64,000 nt of DNA from Bacillus sp. THAF10 (GCF_009363695.1 NZ_CP045403.1:2584001-2648000); one strand, 5' to 3'. Shown: positions 8,039 to 18,108, counted from the stretch's first letter. A program made the numbers and translations. The notes: a model not told the origin generated them from the sequence alone.

Positions 8039-8422
8039 TTGACAGGTGTATACATTTCTTTAGGTATCATCGGGGCATTTATCGCCTATTCTGTGATTAT
8101 GTTCATCTACCAACGCAAAATTCTTACTACGTTAACAGAAGAAGAATTTCGCGCTGGATATCGTAAAGCACAGTTAATTGATGTTCGTGAAACAAAAGAG
8201 TACGAGGGCGGACACATTTTAGGTGCAAGAAATATTCCAATGTCTCAACTGAAAATGAGAATGAAAGAAATTCGCAATGATCAACCAGTATATATTTACT
8301 GCCAGAATACCATGCGCAGCGGTCGTGCTGCTCAAATGTTAAAGCGTAAAGGGCACTCACAGCTTTATCAACTAAAGGGTGGCTTTAAGCACTGGGGCGG
8401 TAAAATTAGAACGAAAAACTAA
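8039..8422 (+). CDS. yqhL: membrane-anchored rhodanese-domain protein
   Basis: The protein has one N-terminal membrane helix (about residues 5-22) followed by a single rhodanese domain. The active-site loop is [14 protein letters not shown] with the sulfur-carrying cysteine. The TTG at 8039 was chosen because AGAGGGG lies ten bases upstream; a TTG at 8030 directly abuts that site. It is transcribed opposite to lipM. Sulfur transfer is the family role; the acceptor is unknown. Confidence 0.9.
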   Translation: MTGVYISLGIIGAFIAYSVIMFIYQRKILTTLTEEEFRAGYRKAQLIDVRETKEYEGGHILGARNIPMSQLKMRMKEIRNDQPVYIYCQNTMRSGRAAQMLKRKGHSQLYQLKGGFKHWGGKIRTKN

Positions 8423-8428
8423 TAATGA

Positions 8429-8465
8429 AAAACAAGAGCACTCCACAAAACTGGAGTGCTCTTTT
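8429..8465. terminator. bidirectional terminator between yqhL and the DinB gene
   Basis: AAGAGCACTCCA, a short loop and TGGAGTGCTCTT form a 12 bp stem with A residues before and T residues after, so it can end transcription from both convergent genes. Confidence 0.9.
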
Positions 8466-8466
8466 C

Positions 8467-8961
8467 TTATACTTGTATCGACAAGGTTTCTTTTATTTGA
8501 TCAATATGACGACGCTCGTGATAGCCAATTAATTGTACCCATTGCATAGCGGAAAGATCCCCAATCCAGCGGTGGTTAAAGCCATACTGATGGAGGACTG
8601 CATCGTCGGCTTCCATAATGAAGCTTTGAAGATTAGCTCTTGAACTCTCTAACAATATAATGAGTTCTTCTTTTGTATAGGGCTTTGATGATGGCGAGAT
8701 GTCATCTGATGCCACAACTTTGTAGCTTCGGTTGGCAAGAATTTTTGCCAGATTCAATTCTTTTTCTTCGATTTGGTTTTGGACTGCAATCGCTTTTCTA
8801 AGACTGTTTGTAATTTTGTTTTCGAGGAGGTAAAGATGTTCCACGTTTTGGCCAACTGTCCAGAGGTTATCAGCTTTCTTTGCGTGAAGTTCGTCTTGTG
8901 GAATGTTATTAAGAAGTTCTAGTAGTTCTTCTCTTGCCTTGTAGGTTTCTTGGTAATACAT
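8467..8961 (-). CDS. DinB-family four-helix protein
   Basis: A 164-residue DinB/YfiT-like protein, usually a metal-binding four-helix bundle acting as a thiol-dependent transferase or of unknown role. The candidate metal histidines are in TVGQNVEHLY near residue 43 and GYHERRHIDQI near residue 150, the typical DinB pattern. It is a single-gene unit convergent with yqhL. Confidence 0.85.
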   Translation of the reverse strand: MYYQETYKAREELLELLNNIPQDELHAKKADNLWTVGQNVEHLYLLENKITNSLRKAIAVQNQIEEKELNLAKILANRSYKVVASDDISPSSKPYTKEELIILLESSRANLQSFIMEADDAVLHQYGFNHRWIGDLSAMQWVQLIGYHERRHIDQIKETLSIQV

Positions 8962-9087
8962 AACGGTAATCCCTCCCTTTGTTTCTAATTTTATCTTACT
9001 GGGTTTTAGGGTGAAGGGGAAGTGATATGTTTTGATGAATTTGTCTAGGTAAATAGATGGTTTTCTCGAATGGTTTCGGATTTTGCA

Positions 9088-9179
9088 TCAAAGATTGCGG
9101 GAATATCTCGAAAGGTTTGCTGACCTTCAAAGCTTTTAGAAAGGTCGTCAAAGGTTGAGCGAATATCTCGAAAGCTCCG
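9088..9179. repeat. two-unit tandem repeat with 60 bp period
   Basis: A 32 bp unit (TCAAAG, TTG, then GAATATCTCGAAAG) occurs at 9088-9119 and 9148-9179; a weaker relic (TTTTCTCGAATGG) lies at 9061. A 69-codon open frame runs through on the minus strand but has no ribosome site and a simple repeated sequence, so I do not call it a gene. Confidence 0.65.
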
Positions 9180-9208
9180 GGCAAGCTAGGGGTTTTATGT
9201 ACCAACGT

Positions 9209-9236
9209 AAAAAAGAGAACAGGTCACCCTGCTCTC
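9209..9236 (-). terminator. terminator of the gcv operon
   Basis: GAGAGCAGGGTGACCTGTTC with TCTTTTTT after it on the minus strand forms a hairpin plus T-run 16 bases after the gcvPB stop codon. Confidence 0.88.
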
Positions 9237-9251
9237 TCTCCTACAAAAATA

Positions 9252-10718
9252 TTATGCTTCTTTTTGAAAACGCAACACAGGCTTACGCGCAGCAAGTGTT
9301 TCATCTAAGCGTTTAATCACTGTCGTATGTGGTGCTTCTTGAACCACTTCCGGATTTTCCTCTGCTTCCCGCGCGATTTGAATCATCGCGTCAATAAAGG
9401 AGTCTAGTGTTTCTTTTGATTCTGTTTCGGTTGGCTCGATCATGATACATTCTTCTACATTCAATGGGAAGTAGATGGTTGGTGGATGGTAGCCAAAGTC
9501 AAGCAGGCGTTTTGCGATATCGAGTGTACGTACGCCTAATTTCTTTTGACGCTTTCCGGACAGAACGAACTCATGCTTACAATGTCTGTCAAATGGCAGA
9601 TCGAAATACTCTGCCAAACGGCGCATCATGTAGTTTGCGTTTAAAACTGCGTATTCAGTAACTGCCTTTAATCCATCTGGACCCATAGAGCGAATGTACG
9701 TGTAGGCACGAACATTGATGCCAAAGTTTCCGTAGAATGGTTTCACGCGGCCGATGGAATCCGGACGGTCATAATCAAAGCCAAAGCTTCCGTCTTCTTT
9801 TTTCACTACAAGTGGTTTTGGAAGGTATGGAATCAAGTCTGCTTTTACGCCAACAGGACCAGATCCAGGACCACCACCACCGTGAGGACCGGTAAATGTT
9901 TTATGCAAGTTTAAGTGCACAACATCAAAGCCCATGTCGCCAGGACGCGCTTTGCTGAGTACCGCATTCAGGTTGGCACCATCATAGTAAAGCTTTCCGC
10001 CTGCATCGTGGACTATCTTTGCCATTTCTAAGATGTTTTCTTCAAAAAGTCCAAGTGTATTCGGGTTAGTTAACATTAAAGCCGCAGTGTCTTCGCCTAC
10101 TACTCTACGAAGATCTTCTAAGTCTACTAAGCCGTTTTCATCCGATTTAACCGTGATGGTTTCCAAACCTGCTACGGTTGCTGAAGCTGGGTTTGTACCG
10201 TGAGCAGAGTCAGGAACGATAACTTTTGTACGGTTATGATCATTGTTTGCTTCGTGGAACGCGCGGATCATCATTAGACCCGTCCATTCTCCGTGAGCAC
10301 CGGCTGCTGGCTGCAAGGTTACTTCATCCATTCCAGTAATTTCAATCAGGTGGTCTTGCAAATCATACATTAATTCAAGCGCACCTTGAACGGTGGACTC
10401 ATCCTGTAATGGGTGAATGTGTGCAAAGCCAGGATATCGTGCGACATTCTCGTTAATTTTTGGGTTGTATTTCATGGTACATGAACCAAGTGGGTAGAAG
10501 CCTGAGTCTACTCCATGGTTACGGTTGCTCAACGCTGTGTAGTGGCGCATGATATCTAATTCAGAAACCTCAGGTAGTTCCGGAGCTTCTTCGCGAATAT
10601 ATTCACTTGGGAAAAGCTCTGCTAAATCTACCTCTGGAACATCGTTTTCTGGCAGGCTGTACCCGATGCGGCCTTCTCTGGACAATTCAAAAATGAGTGG
10701 TTGATTTTGCTTTTTCAT
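9252..10718 (-). CDS. gcvPB: glycine dehydrogenase (decarboxylating) subunit 2, P-protein
   Basis: This 488-residue subunit carries the pyridoxal phosphate lysine of the glycine cleavage P-protein, seen in [19 protein letters not shown]. With GcvPA it decarboxylates glycine and passes the aminomethyl group to the lipoyl arm of GcvH. Its ATG overlaps the gcvPA stop by four bases (ATGA), showing translational coupling. The split P-protein is the normal arrangement in Bacilli. It is last in the operon gcvT-gcvPA-gcvPB. Confidence 0.97.
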   Translation of the reverse strand: MKKQNQPLIFELSREGRIGYSLPENDVPEVDLAELFPSEYIREEAPELPEVSELDIMRHYTALSNRNHGVDSGFYPLGSCTMKYNPKINENVARYPGFAHIHPLQDESTVQGALELMYDLQDHLIEITGMDEVTLQPAAGAHGEWTGLMMIRAFHEANNDHNRTKVIVPDSAHGTNPASATVAGLETITVKSDENGLVDLEDLRRVVGEDTAALMLTNPNTLGLFEENILEMAKIVHDAGGKLYYDGANLNAVLSKARPGDMGFDVVHLNLHKTFTGPHGGGGPGSGPVGVKADLIPYLPKPLVVKKEDGSFGFDYDRPDSIGRVKPFYGNFGINVRAYTYIRSMGPDGLKAVTEYAVLNANYMMRRLAEYFDLPFDRHCKHEFVLSGKRQKKLGVRTLDIAKRLLDFGYHPPTIYFPLNVEECIMIEPTETESKETLDSFIDAMIQIAREAEENPEVVQEAPHTTVIKRLDETLAARKPVLRFQKEA

Positions 10719-12061
10719 TGCTGCTGAGCCCCCAATTCTTTCGCTAGTGTATCGATTTCTTCCTTTGTACGCATTTCAGTTACAGCGAGTAACATATGAT
10801 TTTCAAGTTCTGGATAGTACGTTCCAAGGTCGTAGCCACCAATAATATCCTTTTCAAGGAGCTTGCGATTTACTTCTTTGATTGGTGTAGAAAGCTTCAC
10901 CACAAATTCATTAAAAAATGGACCGCTGAATGTTACTTCTAAGCCAGCGTTTTCAAGCGCAGTTTTGGCATATTGGGCTTTTTGGATATTGCGAACAGCT
11001 ATGTCTTTTACGCCTTTTTTGCCAAGTGCAGTCATTGCAACCGATGCTGCCAGCGCGTTTAATGCTTGATTAGAACAAATATTGGAAGTCGCTTTGTCAC
11101 GACGGATGTGTTGTTCGCGTGCTTGGAGCGTTAGTACAAACCCACGTTGACCTTCTTCATCTACTGTTTGCCCTACTAATCTACCTGGAACCTTACGCAT
11201 TAATTTAGACGTTACGGCAAAATAACCACAGTGAGGGCCACCAAATTGTGTTGGTATACCAAATGGTTGTGCGTCTCCCGCTACGATATCTGCCCCAAAT
11301 TTACCAGGAGGAGTCAATGCTCCAAGTGAGAGTGGATTGGAGGAAACAAGGAACATCCCTTTATCCGTATGCGCGATTTTTTCGATTGCTTCCATCGGTT
11401 CAATTTGGCCAAAGAAGTTTGGATATTGTACCATGACAGCTGCTACGTCCGCACTCATCATTTTTTCTAGCGCTTCCACATCTGTTACACCATTTTTCAT
11501 AGGTACTTCTACAACCTCAACGAACTGGCCTTTTGCATAAGAGGTAATAACCGCTTTTGCTTCAGGATGAACGGCAGCAGACACCAATACTTTTTTCTTT
11601 TTTGTATGCCCACAAGCAAGCATCGCTGCTTCTGCAAAGGAAGTCGCCCCATCGTACATGGATGAGTTAGCAACATCCATACCTGTTAGCTCACAAATCA
11701 TCGTCTGGAATTCAAAGATTGCCTGAAGTTCGCCTTGAGAGATTTCTGGCTGATATGGTGTATACGCCGTGTAAAATTCAGAACGAGAAATGACGTGATC
11801 AACAATGACAGGCATATAGTGATCATACACTCCAGCTCCAAGGAATGATGCATTTTTGCGTAAATCTTTGTTTTTGGCAGCCAAATCACTTAGTTCACGC
11901 ATTAATTCTGATTCAGATTTAGCTTTTTTAATGTTTAATTCTCCATCGAAGCGAACGCTTTCTGGAATATCTTTAAACAATTCATCAATACTTTCTACTC
12001 CAATTACCTGCAGCATTTCTTGGATGTCTTGATCCGTCATGGGTAAATAACGATGTTTCAT
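10715..12061 (-). CDS. gcvPA: glycine dehydrogenase (decarboxylating) subunit 1, P-protein
   Basis: A 448-residue protein with the subunit-1 hallmarks [27 protein letters not shown] and [16 protein letters not shown]. It forms a heterotetramer with GcvPB; it is PLP-fold but lacks the PLP lysine. The start at 12061 is 18 bp after the gcvT stop, so it is in the same transcript under glycine riboswitch control. Confidence 0.97.
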   Translation of the reverse strand: MKHRYLPMTDQDIQEMLQVIGVESIDELFKDIPESVRFDGELNIKKAKSESELMRELSDLAAKNKDLRKNASFLGAGVYDHYMPVIVDHVISRSEFYTAYTPYQPEISQGELQAIFEFQTMICELTGMDVANSSMYDGATSFAEAAMLACGHTKKKKVLVSAAVHPEAKAVITSYAKGQFVEVVEVPMKNGVTDVEALEKMMSADVAAVMVQYPNFFGQIEPMEAIEKIAHTDKGMFLVSSNPLSLGALTPPGKFGADIVAGDAQPFGIPTQFGGPHCGYFAVTSKLMRKVPGRLVGQTVDEEGQRGFVLTLQAREQHIRRDKATSNICSNQALNALAASVAMTALGKKGVKDIAVRNIQKAQYAKTALENAGLEVTFSGPFFNEFVVKLSTPIKEVNRKLLEKDIIGGYDLGTYYPELENHMLLAVTEMRTKEEIDTLAKELGAQQQ

Positions 12062-12079
12062 GTGAGTTCCCCTCTCCTG

Positions 12080-13183
12080 TTAGTTTTTCGGGCGTTGATA
12101 GAATGGTGTTTTAACAATTTTTGCTTTAAGACGCTTTTTACGAACCTGTACTTCCACTTCTGTATCAATTTCAGTGAATTCTTTCTTTAAAAGAGCAAGT
12201 CCAACATTTTTCTTTAAGGTAGGCGACTGCGTACCAGTTGTTACTTCTCCGATTTGCTCATCCCCAACAAACACCTCATAGCCATGACGAGGAATTCCTT
12301 TATCCAACATCTCTAGTCCAACAAGCTTCCGTGGTGCGCCGTTCTCTTTTTGTTCCTTAAGAACCGCTTTCCCAAAGAAATCTGCTTCTTTATCTGTTTT
12401 CACGGCAAAGCCAATGCCAGCTTCAATCGGGGTAATGTCCTTGGTTAGCTCTTGTCCGTATAACGCAAGCTTCGCCTCAAAACGCAGGGTATCGCGAGCA
12501 CCAAGTCCACATGGAACAAGTCCATCCTCTTTGCCTACTTCTAAAAGCGAGTTCCAAAGCTTTGTAGCATCCTCACTAGCGCAATAGATTTCAAAGCCAT
12601 CCTCACCAGTGTAGCCAGTTCTGGAAACTAGAGCTGTCACACCATTGATGTCTACATTTTCATTAAATTTAAAAAATTTAATTTCTGAAAGGTCCGTTTT
12701 TGTGAGCTTTTGCAAGATTTGTTGAGAAAGAGGACCTTGCAGGGCAAGCTGTGCCACGCTTTCAGAGATATTTGTCACTTCCACTTCTTCATTCACATTG
12801 CTAATCAACCAGTCGAAGTCTTTTTCAATATTTGAGGCATTGACCACTAACAGGTAATCCTCGTCGGCTTTTTTGTATACAAGCAAGTCGTCTACTGTAC
12901 CACCGTCTGGATAACACATCGCAGTATACTGGGCACCACCGTCTTTTAACTTGGAAACATCATTTGTCATCATTTTTTGGAGATAAGCGAGACTATCTTT
13001 TCCTTTTACTTCAATCTCGCCCATGTGGGAGACATCAAATAACCCTGCTTTTGTACGAACTGCTTCATGCTCTTCCTTAATACTGGAGAATTGCACTGGT
13101 AAATCCCAGCCGCCAAAATCAATGGTTTTTGCACCGTTTTCTTTGTACAAATCAAACAAAGGTGTTCTTTTTAATTCCGTCAT
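12080..13183 (-). CDS. gcvT: aminomethyltransferase, T-protein of glycine cleavage
   Basis: The 367-residue T-protein transfers the one-carbon unit from aminomethyl-lipoyl-GcvH to tetrahydrofolate and releases ammonia. Family motifs visible are [15 protein letters not shown] near residue 47, [14 protein letters not shown] (folate site) and [18 protein letters not shown]. The ATG at 13183 follows a GGGAGAGAAGG ribosome site. It is the first gene after the tandem glycine riboswitch and its terminator, so readthrough when glycine is bound switches on the whole operon. gcvH is elsewhere. Confidence 0.97.
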   Translation of the reverse strand: MTELKRTPLFDLYKENGAKTIDFGGWDLPVQFSSIKEEHEAVRTKAGLFDVSHMGEIEVKGKDSLAYLQKMMTNDVSKLKDGGAQYTAMCYPDGGTVDDLLVYKKADEDYLLVVNASNIEKDFDWLISNVNEEVEVTNISESVAQLALQGPLSQQILQKLTKTDLSEIKFFKFNENVDINGVTALVSRTGYTGEDGFEIYCASEDATKLWNSLLEVGKEDGLVPCGLGARDTLRFEAKLALYGQELTKDITPIEAGIGFAVKTDKEADFFGKAVLKEQKENGAPRKLVGLEMLDKGIPRHGYEVFVGDEQIGEVTTGTQSPTLKKNVGLALLKKEFTEIDTEVEVQVRKKRLKAKIVKTPFYQRPKN

Positions 13184-13220
13184 TCCTTCTCTCCCTTTCC
13201 AACAATCTCATTTTGGTCTC

Positions 13221-13272
13221 AAAAAAAGGACAGAAAAACTCCTTTTCATAAAAAAAGAGTCCCTGTCCTTTG
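13221..13272 (-). terminator. riboswitch-controlled terminator before gcvT
   Basis: AAAGGACAG at the 3' edge of aptamer II pairs with CTGTCCTTT followed by seven T on the minus strand. It is the expression platform: the 5' arm is shared with the aptamer, so glycine binding should prevent the hairpin. Confidence 0.85.
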
Positions 13273-13452
13273 CACCTGAAAGTTTACCCTATGTTATCTT
13301 ATAAGGCTTTCCCCTTTGGTGGTTTACACGAAAATACCCGTGAAACACTCTCCAGAGCTGCGTCCAACAAGAGTCTTTTTGCCTGAGAGATTCACAAATA
13401 TGTTGCTTGCTCCTTCGGCGCTGCCGTAACGCGGGTGGCAGTCTCTCCCCTT
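13273..13452 (-). promoter_or_regulatory. tandem glycine riboswitch
   Basis: Two glycine aptamers follow one another. The first has GGGGAGAGACTG and GCCGAAGGAGCAA; the linker and the second have CTCTGGAGAGTG, CCAAAGGGGAAA and TTTCAGGTGCAAAGGACAG. These are the conserved glycine riboswitch signatures. A -10-like TATAAT is present just upstream (13468-13473, minus strand), but no strong -35. Confidence 0.95.
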
Positions 13453-13537
13453 GTTCTCATTCGCATTATTATATTTTTTCCTAACATGGTCATACTAGAA
13501 CAAAAGCGGAATGCGCCCGTTTTGCGACGTACAAACT

Positions 13538-13771
13538 TTGTCTAGTTGCAGCGGCTAGCTCCTCGAGTCATAAGCCATCTTTCCTCCGGAGGCAAGAACA
13601 GCCTCCTGCAAAAAGCTGTCTTATGCTTGTCGGAGCTGAACGAGCCGCTTCACTTTTCGTGGCACTGAGCCGTATGAGATAAAGAAAACACGAAGAGCGC
13701 AAGCTTTTTCGTGTTGCCTTATCGTAAGGAGGCGAGGGAAGTTTGCTAGTCGCAGGCGCGTGGAGCTGGAC
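13538..13771. repeat. large palindromic intergenic repeat of Bacillales type
   Basis: This 234 bp block is built of nested imperfect palindromes: GCGGCTAGCTCC against GGAGCTGAACGAGCCGC, a strong hairpin AACACGAA/TTTTCGTGTT, and outer arms TTGTCTAGTTGCAGCG and CGTGGAGCTGGAC. I recall very similar blocks scattered through many Bacillus-related genomes; their role is unknown to me. It makes up most of the gap between the gcv riboswitch and yqhH, and is more GC-rich than its surroundings. Confidence 0.7.
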
Positions 13772-14042
13772 GCTGCTTTTTCCGTTTGAATATTTACAGT
13801 AATATTCTTTATACCTTTTCTTCTTAAAATAAACCGAAAAGACTATGGTTGAATGACCACGCAAAGCACACTATTATCCTACCATTACATAATGGAATCT
13901 GGCAATATAAAAACGCTTATCATTATTATTTTTATATAGCTAAATGTTCGGCTTTCACAAAGGTTTTTCTCAATATTTTCTAATGAAAACGCTATCCTTT
14001 TACATAAACAATAAATGGATGCCTCAGAAAGGATGCAGAGTG

Positions 14043-15740
14043 ATGAATGTAGAGATTGTATTTGATACGGAATGGCAAGGAGAATTGCTGAAAAGAATGG
14101 CCGATGATGGACCATGGGCAAACTACGAACTATTCAAATTAGCACTTGAAGTGGAAAAGCACCTCAGTATCCCTGAATTTGAAGGCTTGCTTGCACCAGG
14201 GCATCTTCCCCAGCTTACTCCCCTGCCACATCAGCTTGAGGTGGCCCGAAATGTAGTAGAAGAGATGAACGGGAAAGCCATCCTTGCCGATGAAGTGGGG
14301 CTTGGGAAAACCATCGAAGCTGGATTAATTTTGAAAGAGTACATGATTCGCGGATTAGTAAAAAAAGTCCTTATTCTTGTACCTGCTTCCCTCGTTTCTC
14401 AGTGGGCAATGGAATTAAATCAAAAATTCTATATTCCTGCCATTGCCCAGCGTAAAAGCTATGTATGGGAGCAATGCGATGTAGTAGTCTCTTCCATTGA
14501 TACAGCAAAACGCAGTCCCCACAAGGAGATAGTAAATAGCCTAGAGTATGACATGGTGATTATTGATGAGGCTCATAAACTTAAAAACAGTAAAACCAAA
14601 AACTATGAGTTTGTACAGAATTTGAAAAAGAAGTTTTGTCTGCTTTTAACAGCTACTCCGATTCAAAACAAAGTCGCTGAAATATTTAACCTTGTTTCCT
14701 TATTAAAACCAGGGCATCTTGGCAGCGAGAGCAACTTTATGGAAGTCTTCCGAGCAAAGGACCGAAAGCTTGAGAACGATGAGTATTTAAGAGAGCTCGT
14801 TAACAAGGTAATGATTCGAAATCGCCGTGGAGACACTGGAATTGAGTGGCCAAAACGCAATGTGGAATCCTGCATTATTGAATTTTCAAAAGAGGAACAA
14901 GCTTTGTATAATGCCATCAATGATCTAAAAACGGACCCGCTTGTTCCCATTACCAGTCAGTTTTCCATCATGACACTTCAACGAGAGGCTTGTAGTAGCA
15001 GAGAAGCCGTTTATTACACCGTCAAGAATATGATTGAACGAAAGCAAAAGGAAAATCCACACTACCAGCCTTCTCGTGGGTTATTAACTATTTTTGAAAA
15101 GATTGATCAAGTTGGTAGAAATTCTAAAGCGGAAAAAGTGCTTGAGCTAATCCAAAAAGTGAATGATAAGGTCATTATCTTCACGGAATATCGTGCCACT
15201 CAAATGTATCTGCAATGGTTTTTAAAGCAAAATGGCATTAACTCTGTGCCCTTCCGCGGAGGCTTTAAACGAGGAAAAAAGGATTGGATGCGAGAGCTTT
15301 TCAAAAATCATGTGCAGGTACTGATTGCTACAGAAGCTGGTGGAGAAGGAATCAACCTACAATTCTGTAATCATATCATCAACTATGACCTGCCATGGAA
15401 CCCGATGAGGCTCGAACAGCGGATTGGTCGTATCCACCGCCTGGGTCAAGAGCGTGACGTAAATATTTACAACTTTGCAACCAGCAACACGGTAGAAGAG
15501 CATATCTTAAAGCTTCTGTATGAAAAAATAAATCTGTTCGAACGGGTTATTGGCGAACTTGATGATATTTTAACTAAAATGGAAATTAAAAATCTTGAAG
15601 AGCACATTCAAGACATTATGCTTCATTCCAAGTCTGAGGGAGAAATGAAAATTAAAATGGAGAACCTTTCCTCTATTATCGAATTTGCCGATCAGATGAA
15701 AAAGGAGGATGAACCTCATGCAGCAGCGGGAAATTCATAG
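14043..15740 (+). CDS. yqhH: SNF2-family DEAD/DEAH-box helicase
   Basis: A 565-residue SWI/SNF2-type ATPase. Motifs in order: Q-like LPHQLEVARNV, Walker A DEVGLGKTIEAG, DEAH box VIIDEAHKLKN, motif III LLTATPIQN, and the C-terminal helicase half with ATEAGGEGINLQ and LEQRIGRIHRLGQ. Such enzymes translocate on duplex DNA or remodel protein-DNA complexes; the target here is unknown. I chose the ATG at 14043 with AAAGGA upstream rather than 13944; the resulting length is close to B. subtilis YqhH (about 557). It overlaps yqhG by 23 bases. Confidence 0.94.
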   Translation: MNVEIVFDTEWQGELLKRMADDGPWANYELFKLALEVEKHLSIPEFEGLLAPGHLPQLTPLPHQLEVARNVVEEMNGKAILADEVGLGKTIEAGLILKEYMIRGLVKKVLILVPASLVSQWAMELNQKFYIPAIAQRKSYVWEQCDVVVSSIDTAKRSPHKEIVNSLEYDMVIIDEAHKLKNSKTKNYEFVQNLKKKFCLLLTATPIQNKVAEIFNLVSLLKPGHLGSESNFMEVFRAKDRKLENDEYLRELVNKVMIRNRRGDTGIEWPKRNVESCIIEFSKEEQALYNAINDLKTDPLVPITSQFSIMTLQREACSSREAVYYTVKNMIERKQKENPHYQPSRGLLTIFEKIDQVGRNSKAEKVLELIQKVNDKVIIFTEYRATQMYLQWFLKQNGINSVPFRGGFKRGKKDWMRELFKNHVQVLIATEAGGEGINLQFCNHIINYDLPWNPMRLEQRIGRIHRLGQERDVNIYNFATSNTVEEHILKLLYEKINLFERVIGELDDILTKMEIKNLEEHIQDIMLHSKSEGEMKIKMENLSSIIEFADQMKKEDEPHAAAGNS

Positions 15741-16539
15741 ATTTCTGGAGCGATATTTTACAGCCAATAACTGTGAAATCATTGAAAATACGAACAGCCA
15801 CCTAGCTGTACAGCTGACAATTGAAATGGACAAGGAATTGATGAACCGTCCGTTTTATTGGCATTACCTTGAAAAAACAGGCGGCGAGCCAAACCCTAAG
15901 CAAATGACACTAATTACAGACAGCAACCAAGCACCAGAGGATTTAAATGGGGATCATGTGCATTTCGGCTCACCCCGAATGCACCAAATCTTCGAGTCAG
16001 CGAAAAATCTGGCCGGCTATATTCGGTTGTATGAAAACTTGCCTACTCAAAACGGTAGTAGTGGACACGTTCCGCTTCACCCCTGGCTCAATGTGAATAT
16101 GAAGGTTAGCTATCAATGTGACAGGAAAAAGGATGTCATCATGTCCCTTGGTATTCATCTCATCACTGGGGCAATTGTAGAAAATTTTCAAGAGGAAGTT
16201 GGCAGGGTAACGCTCACACCAAAAATCCCAGATTTCTGCTTTACGATGACACCGATTATTATGCCAGCAAGTGGACTATCTAGGCTTGAGCACTATGTGA
16301 ATGGATTTATCGCAAGCCAGGATCATCAGTGGGCAGAGGATGCTCGGAAAAGATGGGATCAAGACTTAAGGCTGCTTCAACATTTTTATGAAGATGATGA
16401 TGAAAAACCAGAATCCTATGAAACAGAAATGAAAGCCTTGCAGGAGCAATATGAGCCGAAAATTCATGTGAATATTATTAATGGAGGGCTGTTTTATTTA
16501 AGTCCTGCTTTTATTGGCAATCTGCACAGTGGGAAGTAG
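15718..16539 (+). CDS. yqhG: YqhG family protein, partner of yqhH
   Basis: A 273-residue soluble protein without a signal peptide or membrane helix. It always follows the YqhH helicase gene in Bacillus, and here starts inside it, so the two are probably translated together and may form a complex. AAAGGAGG precedes the ATG at 15718 at good distance, whereas an ATG at 15709 is too close. The molecular function is unknown. Confidence 0.9.
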   Translation: MQQREIHRFLERYFTANNCEIIENTNSHLAVQLTIEMDKELMNRPFYWHYLEKTGGEPNPKQMTLITDSNQAPEDLNGDHVHFGSPRMHQIFESAKNLAGYIRLYENLPTQNGSSGHVPLHPWLNVNMKVSYQCDRKKDVIMSLGIHLITGAIVENFQEEVGRVTLTPKIPDFCFTMTPIIMPASGLSRLEHYVNGFIASQDHQWAEDARKRWDQDLRLLQHFYEDDDEKPESYETEMKALQEQYEPKIHVNIINGGLFYLSPAFIGNLHSGK

Positions 16540-16540
16540 C

Positions 16541-17131
16541 CTACCACTGTGCACTGCTATGTATGGCCCAAGTTATGATACCTACAGTAAGTAAAAAACC
16601 AATTATTACTCCAACACTTATTTGCACAGCAAGGCTTTTCATAGTATATCCTTTAAGGTTTTCAGGTGAAGGAGCACGATCAATTTTGCGAACTCGAAGG
16701 AAATGGGCGATATTAATCACTAAACCTAATACTAATAAGGTGATGAGGATAAAAACTGCCATGGGAAAATCCATCACTACCGCCTGATGGTACATTGATT
16801 CTACCTGCAGCATCAGCACAAAAATTACTACTACTTCACTAATAATAACTACTCTTTTCTGTTTTTTATGTTCAGCGATTCCTAGTTTCTCCTTCTCATG
16901 TTCCTCAATTGCCTTCATAAAAGGAAAAAATTTGTCCAAAAAGCTTACTTTAGTTATCTGCTCCACAAAGGTAACTAGTAATACTACTAAACTAAATAAA
17001 GTAAGATAAAATAGTTTTATTTCAAATACAGCGAACACTGGGATTATAAAAAAGATAATACCTAATGCCAAATTAATAAACAATAATTGTTTTCTTCTTA
17101 ACTGTCCTATTGAATTTTCTTCCATTTTCAT
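16541..17131 (-). CDS. membrane protein with five or so helices, unknown function
   Basis: The 196-residue product has hydrophobic segments near residues 16-34, 36-56, 92-108, 118-140 and 170-192. Between helices 2 and 3 is a charged loop (EEHEKEKLGIAEHKKQK). I do not recognise a family. The stop codon lies one base from that of yqhG on the other strand, so the two genes converge without a clear terminator. Confidence 0.7.
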   Translation of the reverse strand: MKMEENSIGQLRRKQLLFINLALGIIFFIIPVFAVFEIKLFYLTLFSLVVLLVTFVEQITKVSFLDKFFPFMKAIEEHEKEKLGIAEHKKQKRVVIISEVVVIFVLMLQVESMYHQAVVMDFPMAVFILITLLVLGLVINIAHFLRVRKIDRAPSPENLKGYTMKSLAVQISVGVIIGFLLTVGIITWAIHSSAQW

Positions 17132-17178
17132 CCCCCTTTTTGCTTATTACGTTAGGTGACGAAAGAAAGTTTCACTGT

Positions 17179-17499
17179 TCAAGAAAAATAATGATAAATC
17201 CAATAAATATGCAATATGCTTACGAATGTATAGCTTGTCACCGCAACAATGCTAACTGCTTTAAGCAACATGGATTGCAGCAGTTGCTTGCTCATGATAA
17301 ACCAGAATAGTAAAAATGAAATACTAACTTTAAAAGTGAGAAATATTATGGGGTTGAGGTCATAGAGGGTTTGCATCAGAGGGTTGCTTTCTTCGATGAG
17401 TTGGAAGTGTAGACCGATATAGGTTGCCGCTCCGTCAAATAGATTTAGCGCTAGAAGGATTAGCAGTAGTTTTTTTATGGTAGGCATACGGGGCGGCAC
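17179..17499 (-). CDS. DUF5658-like small membrane protein
   Basis: A 106-residue protein with three hydrophobic helices. The pattern LNLFDGAATYIGLHF then EESNPLM in the first loop resembles the DUF5658 family, of unknown function. The start has GAGGTGCC upstream. It stands alone. Confidence 0.7.
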   Translation of the reverse strand: MPPRMPTIKKLLLILLALNLFDGAATYIGLHFQLIEESNPLMQTLYDLNPIIFLTFKVSISFLLFWFIMSKQLLQSMLLKAVSIVAVTSYTFVSILHIYWIYHYFS

Positions 17500-17586
17500 C
17501 TCGTTTGTTCTTATTTAAGAACAATTATATAATATTCGTTCATTATTAGCAACAAAGCGTTCTTTATTTGGGATAAAAAAGGGAAC

Positions 17587-17692
17587 GGCATGAACTCAGG
17601 GGTGTTTTGGCACGAACTCAGGTCATTTCCGCACGAACTCGGGCCATTTTGGCATCAACTTTACTCAAAACGGCACGAACTTTTGGTATAGC
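17587..17692. repeat. 21-22 bp tandem repeat array
   Basis: Five degenerate units begin GGCAYGAACT or GCACGAACTC and continue roughly AGGTCATTTT. The last two are shorter or diverged. It lies in the 300 bp gap between the DUF5658-like gene and the next gene; nothing else is visible in that gap. Confidence 0.75.
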
Positions 17693-17802
17693 ATAAATTA
17701 TGGCCAAAGTTTCCCCTCGATAACCTGTATTTTTTAGCCTTTCTACTCTAAAAACCCTCTAAAATAAAAAAAGTAGCCATCACAGCTACTTTTTTCATAA
17801 AA

Positions 17803-18048
17803 TCAAAACCAATATTCCTTCATTTTTATCAAAAACTCTTCTGAAATTGGAAACTCCACACTTTCCGCTATCACGGCATCTATCCCACACTTCGGGCAAA
17901 GTGCAGTTTGACCATTGTCAATCCACTCCTCAATCGCACTAGGATGATAAATTTCTGTACAGAAAAAACACCCACATAAATTGCTGAATTCCATGGTTTT
18001 TCGATGATGGCTACTGTATTGATGAGCCATAATTATTTTGTTTTCCAT
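17803..18048 (-). CDS. small zinc-ribbon-like cytoplasmic protein
   Basis: 81 residues with two cysteine pairs, CGCFFC and CPKCG, spaced about 25 residues apart, suggesting one bound zinc. The segment CPKCGIDAVIAES is typical of a family of short cytoplasmic proteins of unknown function. The ATG at 18048 is preceded by GGGAGG, so I kept the longer start rather than the internal Met8. Confidence 0.78.
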   Translation of the reverse strand: MENKIIMAHQYSSHHRKTMEFSNLCGCFFCTEIYHPSAIEEWIDNGQTALCPKCGIDAVIAESVEFPISEEFLIKMKEYWF

Positions 18049-18108
18049 ATAAACCTCCCATTAAACAGTTAAAAACAGAGCAGCATCACCGCCTGCTCTG
18101 TCGATACA

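Noticed and set aside
8996..9205. 69-codon minus-strand frame
   Set aside because: It is the product of a 60 bp tandem repeat; no start signal, and it lacks conserved protein features.
13568..13864. 98-codon minus-strand frame
   Set aside because: It covers the palindromic intergenic repeat; the translation is low-complexity and differs from any family.
17587..17692. CRISPR array
   Set aside because: Units are 21-22 bp, directly adjacent and degenerate, without unique spacers or cas genes.
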